Program-made: the position numbers and the translations under genes
The notes under the pieces: model-generated
The model's database searches: none
Told to the model about the DNA's origin: nothing
Seen by the model: only the letters and a program-made list of their open reading frames with translations
In this document: positions 10,909 through 19,189 of the stretch, piece after piece
Numbering within the stretch: position 1 is the stretch's first letter
Layout: each line of letters starts with the position of its first letter
Assembly: GCA_025093555.1 (NCBI GenBank)
Contig: JAIWNF010000067.1
Span: 1-64,000, forward strand
DNA from: Circinella umbellata
Taxonomy: Eukaryota; Mucoromycota; Mucoromycetes; Mucorales; Lichtheimiaceae
DNA length: 64,000 bases
Reading direction: 5' to 3'

Positions 10909-12219
10909 ATGTCAGCTCATCCATACATCAACATGCAAACTTATGACGGATATCTTGAAAACGCTGCGGACTTTGATGCGCATTGTGCACGTGATACCAC
11001 TGCAGTTCCTTCCATTATTGTCTTGTATCCTGAAGTCCATTATGGACTTGTGCGCCCAATTAACGTTTGTCAACGTTGTTTTGTACTTGGCAGGTTATGC
11101 TTCAATTTTTCTGCCAGAGAAACTGGTGGCAATAGATCTACTGGGCATCGTTGTGATCAGTGTAGAATGGGGCATATAGCTGGTTGTTCCACTAATGATT
11201 ATTCTACTAAGAGAGGTATACCATTAGCTCACCAATGGGTAATTAACCATTCCTCAGTTAATACTGAGATGTTTTATCCATCTGTTTGGTATTATCGCCG
11301 TGTAATGCAAGCACGTCGTACTGGTGAACAAATGGGTAGAGTATGTACTGTTGCTGGTGCCGAGTTGCAAGAAAACGATGATAATTTTGTTGATCCTCCT
11401 GTATTGCCAAGATATAGAAATGGTATTGTTGTTGATTTTGGCTCATACCAAAATTTGGTTGGTGTCTTGCCTACACCCTTGCCTTTGGAGTCAGCTCCAG
11501 CTAGAATTACTGGAAGTCTGACTTCAGTTGAAGTTCCTACTTTGGCTGAAAACCTGGTTTTTGTTGCCCCTGTTGAGGAGGAAATTGATGAATTGGATGA
11601 TGATGATACTAATTCTGTTGCTGCTGCACCTAATGTCCGTCGTTCTGCTCGTCTTGGTCGTCGCCATGTCCCTTTTATGGGTGATCATATAGATGATGAT
11701 GATCTTGTTAATCCAGACTTGGACTTAGCTGAGTTTGATGATATGAACTCAGAGGAACTAGCTGGTCTGGTTTCACCAGATGAGTTATTTGATAGAGAAG
11801 GTGTTGCTCCTCTGGCTGACTTCCATTTTGATGGAACTCCTGATCCTGAACTCCGTGGTTCTTTTCCTGCTGGGCCTGACCATCCTATGCCTAGTCTTGA
11901 TGATATAGTTGCTTCTGTTGGCTCTGGGTCTTATCCTTCCTCAGGTATACCTTCTGGTTCTTCTCATGGAACAACAACAAGTGAGAAACGTCGCCGAGTT
12001 GAACAGTTGGTTCAAAATCCTCCAAGTCCACAACAATCTCCTGTTGTCTCTCCCCCTCCAATCCTTTCAAGTCTGCCTCAGACCTCACTACCAACACCTG
12101 CAGAGGTGCCTTTGGTAGGAGGTGCTCCTACTCCCTTCTTCTTTGTCTTGCCACCATCATGTGAAGTAGTGTTCACTCCACATGGTTTCCGTGTTGAACG
12201 TCTTGGTGATGATGTTTGA
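10909..12219 (+). CDS. Antisense zinc-finger ORF of the chromovirus
   Basis: A 436-codon intact frame starts at an ATG at 10909 (the frame is open from 10855) and lies on the strand opposite gag-pol. Two cysteine clusters, VCQRCFVLGRLCFN and HRCDQCRMGHIAGC (about residues 46-90), look like a binuclear or paired zinc-binding motif (CX2CX6C and CX2CX7C). The middle is acidic with an RRSARLGRR basic patch. The C-terminal third is Ser/Pro-rich. The last 142 bases overlap the 3' end of pol tail to tail (12078-12219). A TATATATA-rich stretch about 100 bp upstream (10800-10812) may serve as its promoter. Long antisense ORFs are known in some plant gypsy lineages; I know of no assigned function for this one. 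Unlike pol, it carries no frameshift, which suggests recent selection or simply chance. Confidence 0.75.
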   Translation: MSAHPYINMQTYDGYLENAADFDAHCARDTTAVPSIIVLYPEVHYGLVRPINVCQRCFVLGRLCFNFSARETGGNRSTGHRCDQCRMGHIAGCSTNDYSTKRGIPLAHQWVINHSSVNTEMFYPSVWYYRRVMQARRTGEQMGRVCTVAGAELQENDDNFVDPPVLPRYRNGIVVDFGSYQNLVGVLPTPLPLESAPARITGSLTSVEVPTLAENLVFVAPVEEEIDELDDDDTNSVAAAPNVRRSARLGRRHVPFMGDHIDDDDLVNPDLDLAEFDDMNSEELAGLVSPDELFDREGVAPLADFHFDGTPDPELRGSFPAGPDHPMPSLDDIVASVGSGSYPSSGIPSGSSHGTTTSEKRRRVEQLVQNPPSPQQSPVVSPPPILSSLPQTSLPTPAEVPLVGGAPTPFFFVLPPSCEVVFTPHGFRVERLGDDV

Positions 12220-15200
12220 TCATAATTTGTAGTTGACTTTTTCTTCTTGTTTGCTTGTTTTTGTCTGTTTTTTTCTGTTGATTTTAATTCAAAATCTTTA
12301 ATAAAATCTTGACTATTTGACAAATTTGCAACTGGTTCCCATGATGATTCATGTAAAGGATATCCATCCCATTTAATAAGATATTCAATTTTGCCTTTAC
12401 AAGTTCGTTTATCCAGGATTGTTTCAACTTCAAATTCTTCTTCATCATCAATAATAAGTGGAGGTGGTCGACTTGGTTGACGTCCATCACTAGCTTCATG
12501 ATACTTCTTAAGAGTATGTACATGAACAACATTATGAGCCTTGATGTTGTATGGTAATTCCAATCGATATGCGACCTTGCCAATACGTTCAATAATCTTG
12601 TACGGTCCTGCATATTTAGCTGCCAATTTCTTCTTTGCTGATTCGGGATAATTTCGGGGACTGATAAATTTTTGGTCAACTAGAACTTGTTGCCCAACTT
12701 CATACTCGACTTCACGATGATGTGTATTTGCATATTGTTTTGCTTTAATGCTGCGGACTTGATATTTTCAATAACATTTTTACCAATTGATGTTAATCTT
12801 GATTCCAAATGAGCTGCAGTCTCATTGCTTGAAACAGATTTTGTGAAACTTGGTGTGAGTATATGACGTCCTAAATCGCAGTAATATGGTGTCATCTTTA
12901 TTGCTGTATGGTGCATATTGTTGTATGTATGCTCTACAACTGGTAACCAAATATCCCAATCTTGTTGGTCATAAGCCACATAGTGACGTAATAAGTCTTC
13001 TAATGTATGATTTGTACGCTCAGTTTGCCCGTCCGTTTGCGGATGCGCGCTCGTAGACATCTTCTTCTTGATTCCGAGTTGTTCGAATAGTGCTGTCCAA
13101 AATCGTGACGTGAATTTCGGATCTCGATCTGAGATTACTTCTTTTGGAAATCCGTGTTGCCGATAAATTTCCCGAAGAAATAGATATGCCACATCTTCCG
13201 CCGTATCCGTAGTATGACATGGTGCAAAATGTGCCCTTTTTGAAAATCGATCGACAATTACTGTAATAGCATCATATCCATTTTTAGTAACTGGTAGTTG
13301 TACAATAAAATCCATTGAGATCGACTCCCATCGTTCTTGAGCTGGTTCTAATGGTTGAATTAACCCAGCTGGTTTCTTGTTAGATCCCTTGTTCCTTTGA
13401 CAGCTATCACATGTGCTAATGTATTGTCGTACAGACTTTGCAATATTAGGCCAGTAGAAATGACGTTCGATCCGTTCAATAGTAGCATCAATTCCCCTAT
13501 GACCTGCTGATGGTAAATCGTGATGATCTTGTAAGATACTTTTGAGTATCTGTGGCATTCGTGGTACTACGAGTTGGTGATGTTCTTTTCCATCAGGATA
13601 TCGGTATATTAATTGATCTTGTAGTTTATATCCGGAAACTTCAATTCCACAACGAAGTCGGTCCCATAAGTCCTTAGTAAAATCATCTTTACTATACTTG
13701 TCCTTTACTTCATTTTCCACCATAGTTGTTTTATGAAGTCTGGTAATGACTTGTAACTCCTTACTTGCATGTGGGTGTGAAACTTCTGATGGTGGACGCT
13801 TACTTAAGGCATCTGCCCCATGGTTCTTTTCTCTTGGTATATGGTGAACATCAAATGAGAATGTCATGAATAATTCCAACCAATGAATCTGGCGTTTGTT
13901 TAAATTTGTATTTGTTTTGAGTGTTGATAATGCACGATTATCTGTAAATACAACAAACTTCTTCATATCCAAATGATGACGCCATTTATTTAAGCAATGT
14001 TTTAGTGCCAACATCTCTTGTTCATATACTGTATAATTGAGTTCTGCAGGTGTCATAGTTCTTGATGTATATGCAACTGGATGAAGTTTTTTATCATCTT
14101 GTTCTTGAGAAAGAATTCCACCAATAGAAACAGTTGATGATGCATCTGTATGTAGATAAAATGTCTTGTCCGGATTTGGCAGTGCCAGCACTGGTGCCGA
14201 AGCTAAACATTTCTTCAATGTATCAAAAGCATCTTGTTCTTGACTTCCCCATTTCCATTCAGTATCCTTGCGTAGTAGTCTGGTCAATGGTGAAACTAAA
14301 CTTGAATATGACTTGATAAATCGATTGTAATAATTTACCAATCCCAAAAAGGACATCACGTCTTTAGTGCTACGTAATGGTGGCAATCCATTACTGCCTT
14401 GACTTTAGATGGATCAGTATGTAACCCTGATTCATCAATGTAATGACCTAAGAATTCTAATTTCTTGACGCCAAACTCGCATTTTTCCTTCTTTGCATAT
14501 AACTTGTTTTCACGTAGTTTTTCAGTACCATCTTCACATGCTTCTTGTGATCTTCTTCACTTTTTGAGTAGATTAAAATATCATCTAAGTAAACGACTAC
14601 ACAGACATCCAACAGATCTCGGAATATGTCATTCATCAATCGCATGAACGTTCCTGGTGCACTTGTTAATCCAAATGGCAAGACCATGAACTCATATAAA
14701 CCATATCGAGTCATAAATGCTGTCTTTTCCACATCCTCCAGAGTAACCCTGATTTGATGATAACCACTTCTGAGATCGAGCTTTGTAAAAACCTTGGCTC
14801 CTTGTAATTGATCAAGCAATTCGTCTGTTCTTGGTAAAGGATAATTGTCTTTTGTAGTGATTGCATTGACTGCACGATAATCTACACAGAGACGTAGAGT
14901 CTTGTCTTTCTTTGCCACAATAAGACTGGAGCACCATATGGAGACTTACTTGGTCGTACCCATCCTTTAGCTATAAGCTCGTTAAGTTGTTTCTTAAGTT
15001 CTGCCAACTCATGACTCGAGAGCCTATACAACTTCTGTGCTGGAATTCTTGCACCTTGTTCAATTGGTATAGTATGATCAACATGTCTTTGTGGTGGTAA
15101 TCCATTAGGTAATTCATCAGGAAAAACATCCACAAAAGAATCCACAAGTTCCATTATAGTTTCTGACTTAACATCCTTTATCTTTTTATCATATCCAATT

Positions 15201-15905
15201 CTTGCCTGTCCTCCTCCACGCTCATAAGTACGCCTACTACTTGAATGAGCACACAGGTCTTTCGCCGGTTCCTTGTCCTTCTTGATACAATCATTTAATA
15301 TAATTGTATATACCTCGAGTTCCTCCTTTCGACACATTCGGTTGAACTGTCTTCGTGAAACAAATTGTACTTCGGGTTGTTTTGAGTGGTGATTAGTATA
15401 CCCTTGACTTGGGATCTCTTCCTCCCCCACTAAAATCTTGTGTGTCTTCCAATTAATGTCTGGTTCATTGTCATAATGCCAAGGCTTGCCCAAAATAAGA
15501 TCGTGTTTTGAACTTGTAATACCAGTATAAACGCGAATAGTACTTGTATACCTTGGTCCCAATTTGATTTGTACATCAGCATAAAAACCAGATTCTCCTT
15601 GAGACTCATTGCCAAATGTAATTGACCCTTGGTCTGGTTTTAATAAGTGTTGTAACCATGCCCATTTATGAAATCCAAAGAAATAAAATTGTGTGTTGCA
15701 CCAGAATCAAGTAAAAAGCAACAGGAATATTGTTCACAAAAACCAGAAATTCTTATTGTTTTATAACGATTTGTATTACTACTCTGTTCACTATTTACTC
15801 CTTGTGCCGAGTTGTCTTCAAACCTTGGACCTTGATCTGGATCCTTACCAGGATTTATGCCACGCTTGTCAGTACGACCTGGCGATGTAATACGTACTGA
15901 CTGAC
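12078..15905 (-). pseudogene. pol: Chromovirus pol polyprotein with five single-base breaks
   Basis: Domains in order on the minus strand: aspartic protease (LLDSGATHNFI, about 15714-15681); reverse transcriptase with [32 protein letters not shown] and the YLDD motif (14590-14579); RNase H (HTDASST, YEQEMLALK, TDNRALS); integrase with an HHCC finger (CDSCQR) and the DDE triad (VIVDRFSKR, VISDRDPKF, QTDGQTERT); a GPY/F-like module (YAGPYKI); and a C-terminal chromodomain (YLIKWDGYPLHESSWEP). The reading frame changes near 15666, 14920, 14520, 14384 and 12745. Each change is explained by one missing base, four of the five in short homopolymers. No nonsense substitution was noticed. The copy is either recently inactivated or the assembly is under-polished here. 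Pol lies in a separate frame from gag, which ends at 15906. Confidence 0.9.
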
Positions 15906-17555
15906 TTAGTTTTTTGACTCCTTACGGGAAGGACAATCCTTCTTGATATGGTCCTTCATACCACAGATCTGGCAACGGCCTTCCTTCCGAGCTTGTTCCC
16001 ATGTAAGTTTCATGTGAGTCTTTTCGACTTGGTCTAGATCCATAGGATCATCTCTGTGTGATCTTGTTCTATCTCGGAAATTTCTTGAGTGGTGGTGCTT
16101 CTTTTTCCCCGAACGATAACCTCCGCTTCCTGACTTGTGTCCGTGGGAACCTTGAATACTAAAACTAGCATTATCATAATTTTCCGCTAGCTTCATTGCT
16201 TTGCGTAACATGCGGGGTTCTTGTAGTTCAACATACTTTTTAGTTTGACTTTTTAAACCATAAATATAACGACTAAGTGCCTCAGCCTCACTGACATCTG
16301 AACATTCCACAATTGCAGCTTGAAAAATAGAATTATATTTTGTCACACTTCCTGTTTGTCGTAAGGTTTCGAGTCGAGACCGGTTTGCCTTATATATATT
16401 TAGTGGTAAAAATCGTTCACGGATTGCCTTTTTGAATTTAGACCATGACTTTGGTGCTTGTTTTGCCTTGCGCAACATTCGCCACCAAAGGGTTGCATCA
16501 CTTATCATGTTACTTGTTGCTATTGGAACTCGGAGATGTTTCTTGACCTTAGCATTTTCAAAATATTCTTCCAAATTAAAGAGCCACGACTCTATCTTAT
16601 GAGGGTTACCGGAATATTTTTCTTCAGGTACCTTAAATCTGAACTTGTTATTGACAAGTGAGTGGGGTTCTTGTCTGCCGTCACTTTCACCAACATCTTC
16701 TTCAGAAGAGACACTTTTATGGTCAGAACCATGATCTGAAATATGATCATCTGATGACGAAGATGATTCATCACTACTTGAATCAGAAGAATCATCATGT
16801 GAACGAAAACGTGAGAGATTCTTGTTTGATATAGTTGGCACAGCCTCAGATAAAACTTTATTTTCTTCATTTATTTTGTGCAACCTGGAACTTGCTTTCC
16901 CCTGGACCGCCTTTGCTACTTCTTGTAGTTGACCAACTACTTGTTCTAATGATGTTGATAATGATGAAACTTGTTCTTCCATCTTTTCTTGAGCTGCATA
17001 CATCTTGCCGATTTCATTTGGTAGTTGGTTGTTGAGCTCATCTCGAAGTGTTTGAGCCAACTGGAGAGCCTGGATTGCTGTGTTACTGTGCTCACTTATG
17101 TGTGATACTGACTCCGTGGGGGGTCCTTGTGCAATGGGAGCTTCTTGATAAGCTGATTCTTGTAGCATACTTGTTAGTACAACCTGATTATTCGTTGGGG
17201 TTGTATTCCTTGTGATTGGGGTACTTCTTATATCCTGTAAAGCTATTTGCTCTACTACTTCTGTTGTATCGTAATAAACTGTTTTTAATGATGTTGACTG
17301 TGATAAACACGGTGCTTGTTGTTGTGATTCGATTTCTGATATTGCTAAGTTGTTCTTCTTTGAACTATCTTTATCAACGTCTTGATATAGTTCAGTTGGT
17401 GACTTGAGAAAACTTGCCCAAAATCGATCAACTTTTTCTTTCTGTGCTTGTCGAACTCGGTCTTCTTCGTTCAGCTTGTCTACTATATACCGCGTTATCT
17501 GCTGAAACGACTTTACTGTTGTGTAGGTGGGTGAATTTAAAACTGTCGCTACCAA
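15906..17555 (-). CDS. gag: Chromovirus Gag
   Basis: A 549-codon frame opens at the LTR/primer-binding-site junction and runs uninterrupted to a TAA just before pol. The N-terminal third is Ser/Thr/Gln-rich. A coiled-coil-like stretch (KMYAAQEKMEEQVSSLSTSL) is followed by an acidic Ser/Asp run and the Ty3-type capsid region (KVPEEKYSGNPHKIESWLFN to about SRYIYGLKSQ). A basic region follows, then a single zinc knuckle CQICGMKDHIKKDC (CX2CX4HX4C). The frame has no ATG for its first 129 codons: it starts with TTG at 17555 and the first in-frame ATG is at codon 130. Either initiation is non-AUG, a short upstream exon supplies the start, or Gag is shorter than the open frame. The product packages element RNA into virus-like particles in the cytoplasm. 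Confidence 0.88.
   Translation of the reverse strand: MVATVLNSPTYTTVKSFQQITRYIVDKLNEEDRVRQAQKEKVDRFWASFLKSPTELYQDVDKDSSKKNNLAISEIESQQQAPCLSQSTSLKTVYYDTTEVVEQIALQDIRSTPITRNTTPTNNQVVLTSMLQESAYQEAPIAQGPPTESVSHISEHSNTAIQALQLAQTLRDELNNQLPNEIGKMYAAQEKMEEQVSSLSTSLEQVVGQLQEVAKAVQGKASSRLHKINEENKVLSEAVPTISNKNLSRFRSHDDSSDSSSDESSSSSDDHISDHGSDHKSVSSEEDVGESDGRQEPHSLVNNKFRFKVPEEKYSGNPHKIESWLFNLEEYFENAKVKKHLRVPIATSNMISDATLWWRMLRKAKQAPKSWSKFKKAIRERFLPLNIYKANRSRLETLRQTGSVTKYNSIFQAAIVECSDVSEAEALSRYIYGLKSQTKKYVELQEPRMLRKAMKLAENYDNASFSIQGSHGHKSGSGGYRSGKKKHHHSRNFRDRTRSHRDDPMDLDQVEKTHMKLTWEQARKEGRCQICGMKDHIKKDCPSRKESKN
17547..17554 (-). other. Primer-binding site
   Basis: Two bases after the 5' LTR the minus strand reads TGGTAGCG, complementary to a tRNA 3' end CGCTACCA. 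That fits the acceptor end of fungal initiator tRNA-Met over eight bases; the match then breaks. Confidence 0.7.
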
Positions 17556-17556
17556 G

Positions 17557-17741
17557 TGTTATAGACTAGTCCTGTCTATAGTGAACTTTTAATCAGGTCA
17601 ATAAATGATACAGTAGAAAAAGAGGTTAATTTTTTATTTTTCCAGCCCAGCAGCCCTTTTATACTGCTGAACCGGCTTGTACAACCCATATAACCATGAG
17701 TTCGCTTTTACCGAAGTCTGCCTGTTACCAAGTCTGTAACA
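17557..17741 (-). repeat. 5' LTR of the chromovirus
   Basis: It is a near-identical partner of the copy at 10290-10474. The TATAAAAGG motif at 17663-17655 is the probable promoter for the genomic RNA. Confidence 0.92.
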
Positions 17742-17819
17742 GTTTTCTTGATACAAATGCCAATTGAGCTTTTTTCAAAAAATAAAGACGTGTTACAATA
17801 GTAAATCAGATATTATGAT

Positions 17820-18098
17820 TTTACATGATGACTTTACAAAATTTACAGTATTTATATTTTTTTGCTCAAATTTTACAGTACAGTATTTTGCTGCCCCGCT
17901 TCTCAAATAGGTACAGTTTACAGGATTTTTACAGGATTTAACAGTATTTACAGTATTTTGCTGCCCCACTTCTCAAATAGGTACAGTTTACAGGATTTTT
18001 ACAGGATTTAACAGTATTTACAGTATTTGCTGCCCCACTTCTCAAATAGGTATAGTCTACAGTATTTTACAAAATTTACAGTATTTTTTTTACGGTGT
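17820..18098. repeat. Right terminal array with 70-bp tandem units
   Basis: Three copies of a roughly 70-bp unit start at 17890, 17960 and 18029 with GCTGCCCCRCTTCTCAAATA, each containing nested ACAGGATTT and ACAGTATTT repeats. The array ends TTTTTTTACGGTGT. The short motifs are the inverse complement of those at 3869-3985. Confidence 0.75.
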
Positions 18099-18549
18099 AT
18101 TAATTATATTATCATCATATGAATTATTCATATCTGTATAATAGCCATCTTATATATATATAATCTGTACAATATGTTCTATTGCTATCTCCTGTTACAC
18201 ACCATCTACTATATTCAAAATGTCTACATTTTCTATTATTGTATCTTTTCTTTTTAGTATTGGTAATATCAAGAGTATTAATATTTGAAAGATTCTGTTT
18301 ATTATTATTATGGTGCATTTTGTCTTAAACTGTCAAAATAATTTGAATCCCGACATAAAAACTTGATCACTATGGAATATTTTTGACATCAAGTAATCAA
18401 TATTCTGGCACATGGAACGTGTTTATTTTGTACTCTAAATCTATCGCTCGTTTTCTTTTTTAAAAAAACTTATTTTTCATCGAGTTCATAGCCTTCAAAG
18501 TTTTGTCAGAATGTGAAAGTTTACTAAGCAAACCTGAAAATTAAACTTA
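18099..18549. other. Intergenic with a dispersed repeat
   Basis: No gene was seen. The segment from about 18324 (CTTAAACTGTCAAAAT) to about 18515 (CAAAGTTTTGTCAGAAT) matches a segment at 51125-51315 in both ends and spacing, so it is probably a dispersed repeat of about 190 bp. Confidence 0.5.
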
Positions 18550-19066
18550 TTACACCCACAAGTCCCCAAACGTCTGCCCACATCCCGTCGGGAAGTAAAA
18601 TTCCAGGGCTTTTAGATGTGAATAACAGCCTGGTTGAGGGTTGTTATGTACATAATTAACCCTGACGTCCTGTGCAATATTACTGGCTTCTGTTTGAACA
18701 CAAGCACTTTTTTTTATACGCATAGAAGAATCATAATAAATCTTAAAAATGACAACAGCATTCATGTCATTAATACCATTGTAATTTTTCATTAATCTAT
18801 TTAAATCAAATTTGACTTTAACTTTATATTTTATCATATTTATTGACATCGTAGTAACAAGAGTCTTGTGAAATACACTTTTTTATGCTTTGAAGAGTAT
18901 TTTGATCGATCCATAGTGAATATAATAAAGATACAACAATGTGATTCTGACGTCTGTTCACTTCGACTTTTTTCGTATTTCGTTTATTGAAAAACAGGGC
19001 ATATGGTACCATTTTTATCAGATTAGGACAAAAGTAATATATATGAAAAAAGAAACCCGCCACCAA
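18550..19066 (-). pseudogene. Frameshifted unknown protein fragment
   Basis: Two overlapping minus-strand frames appear to belong to one former protein. The upstream part (19066 down to about 18830) ends near CYYDVNKYDKI. The downstream part (about 18845 to 18550) continues with YKVKVKFDLNRLMKNY and ends GQTFGDLWV. The switch falls in an A-rich stretch near 18835. The composition looks like real protein (mixed charge, Cys and Trp), unlike random AT-rich frames. I do not recognise a domain; the transposon-rich setting suggests a mobile-element remnant. Confidence 0.35.
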
Positions 19067-19189
19067 GAATATTGTAAAGATGTTTCATTTTATTAAATAA
19101 GGTAGAATGTGATAAAATAGAAAAAGTTAAGTATATAAGAAGATAATATATATATATTTTGTAAGAAAAAGAAAAGGTAATTAATAATA
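19067..19189. other. AT-rich spacer
   Basis: No feature was seen between the fragment above and the end of the Crypton coding remnant. Confidence 0.4.

Larger units (their letters stand above)
10290..17741 (-). mobile_element. Full-length Ty3/gypsy chromovirus retrotransposon
   Basis: Two 185-bp LTRs (10290-10474 and 17557-17741) differ at only two visible positions, near 10324 (C/T) and 10347 (A/T). The element is flanked by GTTTT at 10285-10289 and 17742-17746. Internal features in order on the minus strand are a primer-binding site, gag with a zinc knuckle, protease, reverse transcriptase, RNase H, integrase, chromodomain and polypurine tract. An additional ORF lies on the plus strand between pol and the 3' LTR. 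High LTR identity indicates a recent insertion, yet pol carries five apparent single-base contractions. Confidence 0.95.
3869..18098. mobile_element. Candidate large Plavaka/KDZ-like DNA transposon carrying nested LTR elements
   Basis: The left boundary reads ACACCGTAAAAAAAAA followed by CTGTAAATACTG-type units. The right boundary, read on the opposite strand, is ACACCGTAAAAAAAA followed by TACTGTAAAT-type units. Between them lie a transposase gene, a divergently transcribed second gene, a solo LTR and a complete gypsy element. Subtracting the gypsy element and its target duplication (7,457 bp) and the solo LTR (425 bp) leaves about 6.3 kb, a plausible size for a two-gene CACTA/KDZ-type transposon. 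I could not find a clear target duplication outside the ends, so the boundaries and the link between the two arrays are inference. Confidence 0.5.

Noticed and set aside
12680..14386. Programmed frameshifting as explanation for the pol frame changes
   Set aside because: There are five changes in the same direction at ordinary homopolymers within domains, not one at a gag-pol border with a slippery site.
17816..18070. Possible CRISPR-like array (70-bp units)
   Set aside because: Whole units repeat, not repeat-plus-unique-spacer; the genome is eukaryotic. Treated as a terminal repeat of a transposon.
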